A stretch of 64,000 bases of DNA from an uncultured SAR86 cluster bacterium (GCA_902618945.1 CACNCK010000001.1:62001-126000); one strand, 5' to 3'. Shown: positions 1-8,833, numbered from the stretch's first letter. Notes: a model not told the origin generated them from the letters alone. Program-made: numbers and translations.

Positions 1-116
1 GCAGCAGATCAAATTTACATAAATTTTTAGATGTTATGCAGTCTAGGCTTTATGAACCTAAATTAACAAAGCAAGTTAGGTGGTCTATTGATGTAGATCC
101 GCTTTCATCAATTTAA
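1..116 (+). CDS. priA: Primosomal helicase PriA, C-terminal end (partial, 5' cut by window)
   Basis: An open frame entering from the left edge ends at TAA 114-116. Its last residues contain VRWSIDVDP followed by a short hydrophobic tail. From memory of the family, PriA (primosomal protein N', the 3'-5' helicase that reloads the replisome at stalled forks) ends with a very similar RWxxDVDP strand. Only about 37 residues are visible, so no helicase or zinc motifs can be checked. The stop overlaps the convergent SDR stop by 9 bases. The identification rests on this one terminal motif. Confidence 0.7.
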   Translation, partial: SRSNLHKFLDVMQSRLYEPKLTKQVRWSIDVDPLSSI

Positions 117-974
117 TTTCAATCCCGTAATTTCTTCGCTTATTTCCCAAAGTCTGGCGGCTTGCTTCGGATCTTTTGCTGCTTCTGAAATTTTTTCTAT
201 TTTACAGTCTACGAAATATTCTCCGGTTGTATCTTTGACTTCAGAAGAGCAGCATAAGTAGATCGAAGTTTCTGCTCCTTTATCTGTCTTTCTTGCAAAA
301 GGCCTTGCTAAGAACATGAGAAAGGGCCAAAGACCCTGATTATTATTTGATCCTATACCTGTGCTTACAAAGCCTGGATGCAAGCAATTAACAGTTACAC
401 CAAAACTTGAAAGTTTTTCAGAGAGAGATTTTGTAAATAATATATTTGCAAGTTTGGATTGCCCATAAACCTGCATGGGTCTGAAGGTTTTTTCAGACTG
501 TAAATCTTCAAAATTCATATCTTTGACGAATTGATGAGCACCAGACGCAACATTTACAACTCTAGATCCGCTTGTGTTCTTAAGCTTTTCAGCCAATAGC
601 AGAGTAAAAGTAAAGTATGCTAAATGATTAACTGAAAAAACTTCCTCAAGGCCATCAATAGTTTCATTTCTTTCTCTATTCATAATGCCTGCGTTATTGA
701 GCAGAATATCTAGAGGTTTCTCCATGGACAAAAATGCCTCAGCTGCTTGTTTGACATCTGCTTGGGAAGATAGATCAGCTACTATCATGGTTGCCTCCCT
801 TCCTGATTCCTTTAGAAGTTGTTCTTTTAAGCGGTTACCTTTTTCTGGATTTCTAGCAATAAATATTATTTCGGCTCCCATCTTATTAAGTTCTTTTGCT
901 GACTCTTCACCGATTCCATTTGTTGCACCAGTTATTAAACAAACTTTATTATCTAGGTTCTCATTCATTGTCAT
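108..974 (-). CDS. Short-chain dehydrogenase/reductase (retinol-dehydrogenase-like)
   Basis: This is a classical SDR of 288 residues, an NAD(P)-dependent oxidoreductase with a Rossmann fold. The N-terminal TGATNGIG is the glycine-rich dinucleotide motif, LLNNAGIM is the NNAG structural motif, VASGAH carries the catalytic Ser, and YGQSK supplies the catalytic Tyr and Lys. Length and layout fit the retinol dehydrogenase/WW-oxidoreductase-like SDRs, but the substrate cannot be read from sequence. An in-frame ATG two codons downstream of the first is an alternative start. It is divergent from the methyltransferase at 1009, with only 34 bases between them, and convergent with priA. Confidence 0.88.
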   Translation of the reverse strand: MTMNENLDNKVCLITGATNGIGEESAKELNKMGAEIIFIARNPEKGNRLKEQLLKESGREATMIVADLSSQADVKQAAEAFLSMEKPLDILLNNAGIMNRERNETIDGLEEVFSVNHLAYFTFTLLLAEKLKNTSGSRVVNVASGAHQFVKDMNFEDLQSEKTFRPMQVYGQSKLANILFTKSLSEKLSSFGVTVNCLHPGFVSTGIGSNNNQGLWPFLMFLARPFARKTDKGAETSIYLCCSSEVKDTTGEYFVDCKIEKISEAAKDPKQAARLWEISEEITGLKLN

Positions 975-1008
975 TGCCTTTAATTCTTTTACGTATTAGA
1001 TTAGTTTT

Positions 1009-1632
1009 ATGAGTTTATACGAAAAATATGTGCTGCCAAAATTTCTAAATTGTGCCTGCGGATCTAAACCGGTTTCTTACCAAAGAAAAAAAGTTGTTCC
1101 TCATGCTGAGGGAAAGGTTTTAGAGATAGGAATTGGGTCCGGTCTCAATTTACCTTTTTATGATAAAACTAAAATCGAAGAATTATGGGGGTTAGATCCT
1201 TCTGAAGAACTCAGTAAAATGGCTAAAGAAGTCTCTATCCAACAAGGTATAGATGTCAAATTTGTTTCTTCGGGAGCTGAAGAAATGCCATTACCAGATA
1301 ACTATTTTGACACCGTTTTAGTTACTTACACTATGTGCACTATTCCAGAAGTACATAGAGCTAATACTGAAATTAAAAGAGTGCTTAAAAACGATGGCAA
1401 AATGATTTTTTGCGAACATGGCGAAGCTCCAGATGCGAATATAAAGAAATGGCAGAAAAGAATTAATCCTTTCTGGGGATTAATTGCAGGTGGTTGCAAT
1501 ATTGATCGAAAGATTCCAGATCTAATCAAAGAATCAGGCTTCGACATTGTTGAGATGGAAGAAATGTATCTCCCAAGTACTCCTAAGATTGCTGGGTATA
1601 ATTATTGGGGATATGCAGTAAGTAAACAATGA
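1009..1632 (+). CDS. Class I SAM-dependent methyltransferase
   Basis: A 207-residue methyltransferase. The SAM-binding motif I reads VLEIGIGSG, an acidic residue (GLDPS) follows at the end of strand 2, and a later motif lies around FDTVLVTYTMCTIP. The N-terminal CACGSKP stretch and overall form resemble the METTL7/UbiE-like branch that acts on small or lipid substrates. The acceptor is not identifiable. The stop overlaps the next start by 4 bases (ATGA), so it is probably translationally coupled to the EF-hand esterase and heads a three-gene operon to 3611. Confidence 0.85.
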   Translation: MSLYEKYVLPKFLNCACGSKPVSYQRKKVVPHAEGKVLEIGIGSGLNLPFYDKTKIEELWGLDPSEELSKMAKEVSIQQGIDVKFVSSGAEEMPLPDNYFDTVLVTYTMCTIPEVHRANTEIKRVLKNDGKMIFCEHGEAPDANIKKWQKRINPFWGLIAGGCNIDRKIPDLIKESGFDIVEMEEMYLPSTPKIAGYNYWGYAVSKQ

Positions 1633-2696
1633 GATTAGGGTGGATACTTGTAAGTATTTTCTTTTTAGTCGTATTAGTTCAATCAAAAAATATATTAACT
1701 TTCATTGGTATTGAGCTAGGCGTTTATTTTTCATTCCAAGAGCAAGACAAAAACTCAAATGGATCTATAGAAATAGAAGAATGGCCAAAAGGGATATTTA
1801 CTTTAGTTGACTCTAATCGAAATAACTTAATTAGTAAGAATGAACTCAGAGAGTTCATAAAAGAGTATTCCAGAGAGTTTTCTTGGGTAAATGAAGTAAA
1901 TGAGAAATTTAGTTTACCAACACAGTTAAAAAGAGGTACTTTCAATAGTACTTCAATGAATTTACCTGTCGGATACTACATTTACATTCCTGATATCTAT
2001 TTTGAAGATCCAGACAAAAGATTTAGAACTGTTTATTATCTTCATGGGGGCAGGCCTGGTAATGAAGCTAGGTCAGTAAATATCTCTAATTTTTTACAGG
2101 AGACCTTTTCTGCAGTATCTATTGATCCTGCTCTATATATCTTTGTGAACGGAGGAGAATTAAGTCATTACAACTCTGGAGAAAAAAACTCATTTGGAGA
2201 AGATATTTTCATTAATGAGCTTATTCCATATATAGATGAAAAATATAGAACAATTCCGAAAAGAAATGCTAGAGGTCTTGAAGGTTTTTCTGAGGGAGGA
2301 AGAGGTGCGACACGATATATGTTCAAGTACCCGGAACTCTTTGGTACTGTTGCAGCTGGAGGTGCTTCTTATATGACAGAGAAGCTTATTCAAGACAATA
2401 ATGGATATGAAGATGAGCCAAGAGATGAAGATGAGTCAATCTACTATGTTGGTAAAGGGAATGATGCATGGACCCTAGCAAAGATACATAAGGATTCTGG
2501 AAAAAGAACACCTAAACTACTACTTTGGTCAGGAAGAGAGGATATGAATTTTGAAAGTATAGAAGAGTATAGTTCCTACTTAGAGAAATTCTCCATAGAA
2601 CATGACTTCTTAGTCATCGACGGAATAGATCATAATCCTTTTTTATTTTATGAGAAAGCAGGTGAAAGATTGATACGATTTCACCAGGAAAATTAA
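1629..2696 (+). CDS. Membrane-anchored EF-hand esterase (alpha/beta hydrolase)
   Basis: A 355-residue protein with an N-terminal hydrophobic segment (about residues 4-35; signal anchor). Two EF-hand-like loops follow: DKNSNGSIEIEE and DSNRNNLISKNE, both with Asp/Asn at positions 1, 3 and 5 and Glu at 12. The rest is an esterase-D-type alpha/beta hydrolase: YYLHGG oxyanion strand, GFSEGG nucleophile elbow, a late Asp (WSGRED) and a His in DHNP. It therefore looks like a calcium-binding hydrolase facing the periplasm. It starts in a 4-base overlap with the methyltransferase and abuts the next esterase without a gap. The substrate is unknown. The combination of anchor, EF-hands and esterase is unusual. 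Confidence 0.8.
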   Translation: MRLGWILVSIFFLVVLVQSKNILTFIGIELGVYFSFQEQDKNSNGSIEIEEWPKGIFTLVDSNRNNLISKNELREFIKEYSREFSWVNEVNEKFSLPTQLKRGTFNSTSMNLPVGYYIYIPDIYFEDPDKRFRTVYYLHGGRPGNEARSVNISNFLQETFSAVSIDPALYIFVNGGELSHYNSGEKNSFGEDIFINELIPYIDEKYRTIPKRNARGLEGFSEGGRGATRYMFKYPELFGTVAAGGASYMTEKLIQDNNGYEDEPRDEDESIYYVGKGNDAWTLAKIHKDSGKRTPKLLLWSGREDMNFESIEEYSSYLEKFSIEHDFLVIDGIDHNPFLFYEKAGERLIRFHQEN

Positions 2697-3611
2697 ATGA
2701 AATTTAAATTTTTGTTTTTAATATTGTGTTGCTCCTTAAATCTCATGAGTGAGCATAGGACTGTGATTCATGACGGATTAGAGAGAGACTATATTATTCA
2801 TGTTCCATCTAATATAAATCAAGATTCTCCTTTAGTAGTTGTCATACATGGGTATACAAGTTGTGCTGAAACTATTATGACCTATTCTGGCATGAACGAT
2901 ATAGCAAATAGGGAGGGTTTCATTGCTGTTTACCCTCAGGGAACGGTGGGTAGTGATGGTAATACATTCTTTCAAGTAGGTTATGATTTTCATTCTGATT
3001 CAACTGTAGATGATGTGTCATTCATTAGATATTTAGTAAATTCCCTGACTCAAGAATTTAATCTCAAAAGGCAAAAGGCCTTTGCAACAGGAATGTCTAA
3101 CGGAGGTGATATGGCATACTTATTGGCCTGCACATCTTCTGATTTATTTGAAGCTGTAGCTTCAGTCACGGGAGTCATCATGAAACAAACAATGGATAAC
3201 TGTAAGATGAATAATCCAGTGCCGATATTTGATATTCATGGCACGGCTGATGACATTTCTTTTTTTGATGGTGATATAAATAATGTCAGTGGTTGGGGTG
3301 CATATTATGGCTTACCAGAAACCATAAACTTTTTTGTTGAAAAATATCAATTGGATCAGAAATCTGAAGAATTAATATTAAGTGAGGATGACGGAGCAGC
3401 CAATAATGTGTTTTTTGAAAGATATTGGACTGAAGGTGTTGAAACTGAAATATGGATGTACAAGATAGAAGGTGGTGGACACATTTGGCCAGGAGCAGGA
3501 TTAAAACTATCTTGGTGGAGTAATCCAATTCTCCGGTATTATTTCGGCTCTGGAGAAAACGAGATAATTGCTTCAGAGGCGGTATGGAAGTTTTTTAGGA
3601 AATATCTTTAA
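2697..3611 (+). CDS. Secreted polyhydroxybutyrate-depolymerase/feruloyl-esterase-like hydrolase
   Basis: A 304-residue alpha/beta hydrolase with a signal peptide (hydrophobic residues about 4-17). It has VVIHGYT at the oxyanion position, the nucleophile elbow GMSNGG, an acid in HGTADD and a catalytic His in GGGHIWPG. This is the layout of the LpqC/PHB depolymerase family (esterase PHB). It is probably exported and cleaves a polyester or aryl ester. It follows the EF-hand esterase with no intergenic base, so the two hydrolases are very likely co-translated. Its stop overlaps the convergent Anbu stop by 4 bases. Confidence 0.82.
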   Translation: MKFKFLFLILCCSLNLMSEHRTVIHDGLERDYIIHVPSNINQDSPLVVVIHGYTSCAETIMTYSGMNDIANREGFIAVYPQGTVGSDGNTFFQVGYDFHSDSTVDDVSFIRYLVNSLTQEFNLKRQKAFATGMSNGGDMAYLLACTSSDLFEAVASVTGVIMKQTMDNCKMNNPVPIFDIHGTADDISFFDGDINNVSGWGAYYGLPETINFFVEKYQLDQKSEELILSEDDGAANNVFFERYWTEGVETEIWMYKIEGGGHIWPGAGLKLSWWSNPILRYYFGSGENEIIASEAVWKFFRKYL

Positions 3612-4351
3612 TTTGTCTGATCCTCTTCTTCCCATTCAAACTTAGGTAGTGTGTGAATAGCATCTGAAAGTTTTTGAGCCCATGTATCTGACATTTCTTT
3701 AAAATAGGGTGACTTGAGTTTATATCTTCCTTGATAGTCTAGATGTATTTGATCTTTTTTATAAACCACAAAATCTATTGGTGGCCCTACCGTAAGGTCA
3801 CTCCTCATAGTTGAATCGAGGGAAAGAAGGGCGACTCTAGCTGAATCCCCAATAGGAGTATTCTTGTTGATCATCCTATCTAGGATTGGTTTTCCATACT
3901 TTGTCTCGCCTATTTGAAGATAGGGTTGTTCATTGGAGACATAAATGAAATTCCCTTCAGGATAAATTAGCAATAAATTAGGCTCTTGATCTTTAATTTG
4001 ACCTCCTAAAATAAAAAATGATCCCATCAAAGAGGATTGATTCTGCACTTCCAAAGATTGGTTAGAACTAGAAACGCTAAGTCTTCCAATATACTGAGCG
4101 GCAGCCTCAATATCCTCACATAAATTCAGATTGATCTCAGGATTATCTGAATTGAGATCCTTTTCGAGTTGATGATAAACCGCTTGCGAAGTTGCAAGAT
4201 TTCCTGCTGTGAGTATTACAAAGGCTCTGTCACCTACATTGTAGGTAAACATTTTTGAATAGGTATTTACATTATCCAAACCTGCATTAGTTCTGGAATC
4301 GGAAGCAAATACCAATCCTTCATTTACTTTTATTGCTAGACAGTAAGACAT
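3608..4351 (-). CDS. Anbu, ancestral beta-subunit proteasome-type peptidase (Ser at position 1)
   Basis: An Ntn-hydrolase fold protein of 247 residues from the chosen ATG at 4351, which has a GAG-type ribosome site just upstream; a further ATG seven codons upstream is less likely. After Met removal the chain starts Ser-Tyr-Cys-Leu-Ala-Ile-Lys, followed by GLVFASDSRTNAG with the family's conserved Asp at mature position 17 and a Lys at 32. This matches Anbu, the bacterial proteasome relative that assembles into open ring-like particles. In the Anbu sequences I recall the nucleophile is Thr; here it is Ser. It is divergent from the ATP-grasp/alpha-E pair, its usual genomic partners. Substrates are unknown for the whole family. 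Confidence 0.85.
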   Translation of the reverse strand: MSYCLAIKVNEGLVFASDSRTNAGLDNVNTYSKMFTYNVGDRAFVILTAGNLATSQAVYHQLEKDLNSDNPEINLNLCEDIEAAAQYIGRLSVSSSNQSLEVQNQSSLMGSFFILGGQIKDQEPNLLLIYPEGNFIYVSNEQPYLQIGETKYGKPILDRMINKNTPIGDSARVALLSLDSTMRSDLTVGPPIDFVVYKKDQIHLDYQGRYKLKSPYFKEMSDTWAQKLSDAIHTLPKFEWEEEDQTN

Positions 4352-4563
4352 ATAATTTCTCAAAAAAAGCATGCAATACTTATGCCAGTTTAATCTTTTT
4401 AGAATTTCATGTCATTTTTTGTATTTAGAGTCTAATAAAAGGGGTTTACAAAATTCCCTTTAAATTCTTCGATCCTTTTCAAACTGCAAATAGCACCTAA
4501 AAAGTGCATTATTTACGATAAAGAACCAAAATGTTTTGGCTTACTTGTTGCATGTATTAATGC
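4352..4563. promoter_or_regulatory. Divergent spacer between Anbu and ATP-grasp genes
   Basis: A 212-base non-coding stretch that must hold the promoters for both arms of the Anbu cluster. It is AT-rich with several weak promoter-like hexamers on each strand, none convincing enough to place. The clearest element is a 14-base inverted repeat at 4526-4539 (separate entry). Confidence 0.5.
4526..4539. promoter_or_regulatory. Palindrome CCAAAA-TG-TTTTGG, possible operator
   Basis: A perfect 6-base inverted repeat around a 2-base centre, ending 24 bases before the GTG start of the ATP-grasp gene. Position and symmetry suit a dimeric regulator or a small 5' hairpin. No known regulator is assigned, and chance occurrence in AT-rich DNA is possible. 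Confidence 0.3.
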
Positions 4564-6012
4564 GTGGCTATTTCATGGAAAAACTATCCAACTTCACCCT
4601 TTTTTGATGAATACTTAAATACATCGCAAAGGTTCAGAACTCATACAAAGAAAATAGGTAAATTTCTTGGATCACTGAGTCCAAATGACTTAAATGAAAT
4701 AAATAATGCCACCGAGTCAGCTATCAAATCTATGGGAATTTCCTTTCGCATTTATTCTGAGGAGTATGTAGAAGGACAAGACAGGTCTTGGCCATTAGAT
4801 TTCATCCCAAGAATTATCAGAAAAAAAGAATGGGATAAAGTGGAGAAAGGTTTAGAGCAAAGAGTAAAAGCTTTAAATCTCTTTATAGAAGATTGCTACA
4901 ACGATCAGAAATTTCTAAAAGAAAGCGACATGGATGAATCTCTCATAACTGAATCTCCTGCATTTAAAGAATACTGTATGGGAATGAAACTGAAACACAG
5001 TTCATGGTCTAGTATCTGCGGTTCTGATCTGATCAAAGATAAGGACGGAATTTTCTATGTATTAGAAGATAACCTCAGAGTACCATCAGGGGTAAGTTAC
5101 ATGCTCGAGAATAGAACCGTTATGAAAAGAGTTTTTCCAGATCTTTTTCAACATTATGGAGTAATGCCGGTTGGTGCTTATCCAACAAAGCTCTATGAGA
5201 CACTTGTATCTCTGAGTTACTCAAGAAGCCGTCAACCAGAAATGGTTCTCCTTACTCCTGGCATTTACAACTCAGCATATTATGAACACTCATATCTTGC
5301 TCAGCAAATGGGCATAGATCTTGTTCAAGGAACAGATTTGGTAGTTTTAAAAGATAACTTCGTTTACAAAAAAACTATAGAAGGTTTAGTAAGGGTTGAC
5401 GTCATATATAGGAGAATTGATGATGATTTTTTAGATCCCTCGAGAGGCAATAAAGATTCTGTATTGGGCGTTGAAGGCTTAATTGAATCCTGGAGAAAAA
5501 AACATGTTTCCATAATAAATGCGCCAGGCTGTGGAATAGCAGACGATAAAGCAGTTTACTCTTTCGTGCCTGAGATGATCAAATTTTATTTGAAGGAAGA
5601 ACCAATTATAGAAAACCTTAAAACTTATTTAATGAGTGATAAAGAAAGCTTTGAATTAATAAAAGATAGATTTAAGGAATTTGTAATCAAACCTGTAGCC
5701 GAGTCTGGTGGTTATGGTATAGTCATTGGGAAGAGCGCTTCCAAAAAGGAAAAAGAAGAGACACTGAAGTTAATAAGAAAAGATCCACGCAATTACATTG
5801 CACAACCGCTTGCGCTGTTATCTACCACCCCAACTTATGATAAAGGTTCAATAGAGCCCAGACATTTAGATTTAAGACCATTTATTTTAACTGGTGAAAA
5901 AAGTTATGTGACGGTAGGCGGGTTGACTCGGGTGGCTTTAAAAAAAGGCTCTACTGTGGTCAATTCTTCTCAAGGAGGCGGTAGTAAGGATACATGGATA
6001 GTAGATAAATAA
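4564..6012 (+). CDS. Circularly permuted ATP-grasp type 2 protein
   Basis: A 482-residue protein of the DUF404/DUF407 (CP_ATPgrasp_2) family, probably an ATP-dependent ligase that forms a peptide or amide bond on an unknown substrate. Family landmarks include PLDFIPRII near residue 75, a YVLEDNLRVPSG segment near 180, VIKPVAESGGYG in the ATP-grasp lysine/glycine region, and LDLRPF near the C-terminus. The start is GTG; an ATG four bases earlier is out of frame. It lies 2 bases upstream of the alpha-E gene and divergent from Anbu, the recurrent Anbu-ATP-grasp-alpha-E association. Confidence 0.88.
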   Translation: MAISWKNYPTSPFFDEYLNTSQRFRTHTKKIGKFLGSLSPNDLNEINNATESAIKSMGISFRIYSEEYVEGQDRSWPLDFIPRIIRKKEWDKVEKGLEQRVKALNLFIEDCYNDQKFLKESDMDESLITESPAFKEYCMGMKLKHSSWSSICGSDLIKDKDGIFYVLEDNLRVPSGVSYMLENRTVMKRVFPDLFQHYGVMPVGAYPTKLYETLVSLSYSRSRQPEMVLLTPGIYNSAYYEHSYLAQQMGIDLVQGTDLVVLKDNFVYKKTIEGLVRVDVIYRRIDDDFLDPSRGNKDSVLGVEGLIESWRKKHVSIINAPGCGIADDKAVYSFVPEMIKFYLKEEPIIENLKTYLMSDKESFELIKDRFKEFVIKPVAESGGYGIVIGKSASKKEKEETLKLIRKDPRNYIAQPLALLSTTPTYDKGSIEPRHLDLRPFILTGEKSYVTVGGLTRVALKKGSTVVNSSQGGGSKDTWIVDK

Positions 6013-6014
6013 TT

Positions 6015-6932
6015 ATGTTAAGTAGAGACGCAGAACACTTATATTGGCTTTCTAGGTATGTTGAAAGAGTTGAAAATACAGCTAGATTGATAAATGTTAA
6101 TTCTGAGCTGATGTTGGATTTTCCCGGTGACAAAACACTTGGATGGCAATCTATAATTGAGACACTTGATAATGTTGATATTTACCAAAGAAGGTATATG
6201 ACTTTTAAAGAAGCTAATGTAATAAATTTCCTATGTTATGAAGAAGCAAATCCTAACTCAATTAAAAATTCTCTTATCAAAGCGGCATATAACGTCAAAG
6301 AAACGAGAGACTATCTTCCCCAATCTGCAACAGAGCAAGTTAATAATCTTTTAAATGAATTTAACCGAGGTACTTTCAAAGTAAGAAGAGGACAGCCAAA
6401 AGATTTGTATAAACTTATTGAAGGATCTCAAAGATTTTTCGGCATAATCAATGATAATTTTTCTACTGGATTAGTTTTTGAGTTCATCAGGTTAGGAAGA
6501 TATATTGAACGTGTAGACATGATCTCCAGAACTCTTGATACATTATGCGTCTCAAAGAAAAATTCTCAGACACATGACTTCTCAACTCTTGAATGGGCAA
6601 GCATGCTAAGAAATCTCTCTGCCCAAGGTGCTTATAGAGAAGAGGCAAAAGGTGAAATTGAAAGAGGCAGTGTTCTCAGATTCCTCTTTAAAAATAGAGG
6701 GTTCCCTAGATCATTGAATACCTGTCTTAGAGAGATAGACAAATGCGTCGCTGTGTTACCAAATAATAGTTTATTGAAAGAAGAAGTTTATAAAGTTATA
6801 GAACGAATTATGTCATCAAGAGTTGAGAGTTATGACGACGATAAGCTCCATACCTTTTTGGACAACCTTCAAGGTAAGATTTCTAATCTTGACCAAAGAA
6901 TTCATAAAAGCTGGTTTCACCTGCATGCTTAA
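6015..6932 (+). CDS. Alpha-E domain protein (DUF403)
   Basis: A 305-residue, helix-rich protein opening MLSRDAEHLYWLSRYVERVE, the signature of the alpha-E family. Its biochemical role is unknown. The gene is almost always adjacent to the permuted ATP-grasp, and the two are thought to act together in making or modifying a small peptide. Only 2 bases separate the genes. In most clusters a transglutaminase-like cysteine protease gene follows; here a convergent dioxygenase gene begins one base past the stop, so that member is missing. Confidence 0.88.
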   Translation: MLSRDAEHLYWLSRYVERVENTARLINVNSELMLDFPGDKTLGWQSIIETLDNVDIYQRRYMTFKEANVINFLCYEEANPNSIKNSLIKAAYNVKETRDYLPQSATEQVNNLLNEFNRGTFKVRRGQPKDLYKLIEGSQRFFGIINDNFSTGLVFEFIRLGRYIERVDMISRTLDTLCVSKKNSQTHDFSTLEWASMLRNLSAQGAYREEAKGEIERGSVLRFLFKNRGFPRSLNTCLREIDKCVAVLPNNSLLKEEVYKVIERIMSSRVESYDDDKLHTFLDNLQGKISNLDQRIHKSWFHLHA

Positions 6933-6933
6933 T

Positions 6934-7872
6934 CTAAGCAGTTAAAGAAACTAAAATTTCTCTGTTCTTTACTCCTGAAAATGGTTTCCTACCATGCATC
7001 ACCCTATGATTATCAATCAACAAGATATCCTTTTCCTTCCAATTTCTTAGAAGAGTTAATGACTCTGCTAAGCTAGAAATCATTTGAAGACTTGAGCTGC
7101 AAATTTCTTCACCATTACCGAACCTTACGGGCGAAATATCATTATCTTTATTTTTTTTCCATCCTAAAGATGCCGCTAGAACTTGATTAAAGAATGATTT
7201 CTCTCCATTTTTAAGTTCTTTTATAGCTTTTAAAGTTTTTGTCGTAACAGATAAGTTATCTTCTTCAAGCCAATGCCAAGAATACCCAAGTTCTTTTAAT
7301 TTGAGCTCGGCCTCTTTCTTAAAGCTAACACCTAGAGTTTTTTGCCAACTCCTTCCTTGTCCTGAGACTAATTCGTCTCCATTCGACATGATAGAATTAT
7401 AAATAACCCCATTTTTTTCAAATTTGGATATTAAATTTGCATCTACTTTTAGAAGCTCGGCATAAAGATAATCAGACCTACATAAAGGAGTTTCTCCTCC
7501 ATACTGAGAAGCAGATCTGCAAAAAAAGAATATATTTTTAGGATATCGGGGAGTCTGTGCCATTTCGTGGTGGAGAAATATTTCAATCTCACTCGGCGCT
7601 TCATTTGCTGTAAAAACTTTATCAGTTTTATTTATTCTAACTGCATTCGATAGAGATTCTTCATAAGTAAACGTATCGTATTTGAAAGCAGAAACAAAGA
7701 GATCAAAATCCTCAGCATTTTCTACTGGAAGGCCAGTAAAGAGAACTGCTCCATATTCATCAAGTTGAGATTCAATAGAAACCTTATTTTCATTTACCCA
7801 TTTCTCAGGAGAAGAAATTGTTATCAATTTTGTATCTACTTGAATTTCTTTTAAGAAATCTTTTTTATTCAT
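6934..7872 (-). CDS. TauD/TfdA-family Fe(II)/2-oxoglutarate dioxygenase
   Basis: A 312-residue dioxygenase from ATG 7872; an upstream in-frame start would run 41 bases into the previous gene. Iron ligands are visible as HHEM (an HxE form rather than HxD) and a distal His in DNHRVMHGR. The Arg that binds 2-oxoglutarate is probably in the same C-terminal stretch. The family hydroxylates or desaturates small molecules; the HxE variant and C-terminal features recall SyrP/clavaminate-synthase-like members. The start overlaps the aldo/keto reductase stop by 8 bases, making it the last gene of a three-gene operon. Confidence 0.82.
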   Translation of the reverse strand: MNKKDFLKEIQVDTKLITISSPEKWVNENKVSIESQLDEYGAVLFTGLPVENAEDFDLFVSAFKYDTFTYEESLSNAVRINKTDKVFTANEAPSEIEIFLHHEMAQTPRYPKNIFFFCRSASQYGGETPLCRSDYLYAELLKVDANLISKFEKNGVIYNSIMSNGDELVSGQGRSWQKTLGVSFKKEAELKLKELGYSWHWLEEDNLSVTTKTLKAIKELKNGEKSFFNQVLAASLGWKKNKDNDISPVRFGNGEEICSSSLQMISSLAESLTLLRNWKEKDILLIDNHRVMHGRKPFSGVKNREILVSLTA

Positions 7873-8833
7873 AAATAGGGAAGAAAGTATTGAATGCATC
7901 CTCACAAAATATACCAGGATCGTTATATCTTTTATTTACATTGAGGGCTGATATTTTATCTATGATGGATTGTTGTAGTTTTATTCTGGATGCAGCTAAA
8001 TTCTCTTTCATACGTATTTCATTAGTGCTTTTAACTACAATTGAAGTACCTCTATTCAAGCCCCATCCTAAAATTAATTGAGCTGGCGTTATACCTAGAT
8101 CTTTAGAAGTAGACTGTACAATTTCATTCTTTAAGATTGATTCACTTTCTTCGGCGCCACCCAGTTCCTCATAGGATATAGATCCTAAAGGCGAAAAAGC
8201 TGTGACTTCTAACCCATAGTCTTTGGCTAGTCGTATAAGTTTTTCTTGAGTAAGATATGGATGAGATTCTATTTGGAGAATTTCTGGTTTGGTTTCACAG
8301 TAGTTCATAAGATCGTGCAACAAACCAGAAGAGTAATTACAAACACCTATATGTTTGGTCAAATCATCTTCTTTTAATGATTCCATCGCTTGCCAAGTTT
8401 CAGATAGTGGAACTCTAGACGAGATCATTTTTGGCTCAGGGCTATCTGGATCATTGAACCATTCAGGTGGATATCTATACTCGAAAGGAACAAACTTCAA
8501 AGAAATAGGAAAGTGAATCATATACAGATCAAGATAATCTAATTGCAGATCGTGCAGAGTTTTTTCTAAAGCTGGTTGAACATGATTTGGATGGTGATAG
8601 GTATTCCATAGCTTAGAAGTTATCCATAGCTCTTCCCTTGTACACAAACCTTTTTCTAAAGCTGCCTTGATTCCCTGACCAACTTCCTTTTCATTACCAT
8701 AGTCAGAAGCTGAATCTAAGTGTCTGTAACCTAATTCTATTGCTTTAAAAACTGTAGTAGAACATACATCTTTTGGGACTTTCCAAAGCCCAAAGCCCAC
8801 TTTTGGTATGTCTTTTATTGATCTATATTTCAT
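7865..8833 (-). CDS. Aldo/keto reductase
   Basis: A 322-residue NADPH-dependent (beta/alpha)8-barrel reductase. The catalytic tetrad is readable: Asp and Tyr in LDSASDYGNE, Lys in TSKLW, and His in MIHFP. The C-terminal VVKSTNEIRMKEN segment corresponds to the cofactor-binding IPKS-type motif. The substrate is an unspecified carbonyl compound. It sits 3 bases after the Gfo/Idh gene and overlaps the dioxygenase start, suggesting the three enzymes act on one pathway. Confidence 0.88.
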   Translation of the reverse strand: MKYRSIKDIPKVGFGLWKVPKDVCSTTVFKAIELGYRHLDSASDYGNEKEVGQGIKAALEKGLCTREELWITSKLWNTYHHPNHVQPALEKTLHDLQLDYLDLYMIHFPISLKFVPFEYRYPPEWFNDPDSPEPKMISSRVPLSETWQAMESLKEDDLTKHIGVCNYSSGLLHDLMNYCETKPEILQIESHPYLTQEKLIRLAKDYGLEVTAFSPLGSISYEELGGAEESESILKNEIVQSTSKDLGITPAQLILGWGLNRGTSIVVKSTNEIRMKENLAASRIKLQQSIIDKISALNVNKRYNDPGIFCEDAFNTFFPIYE

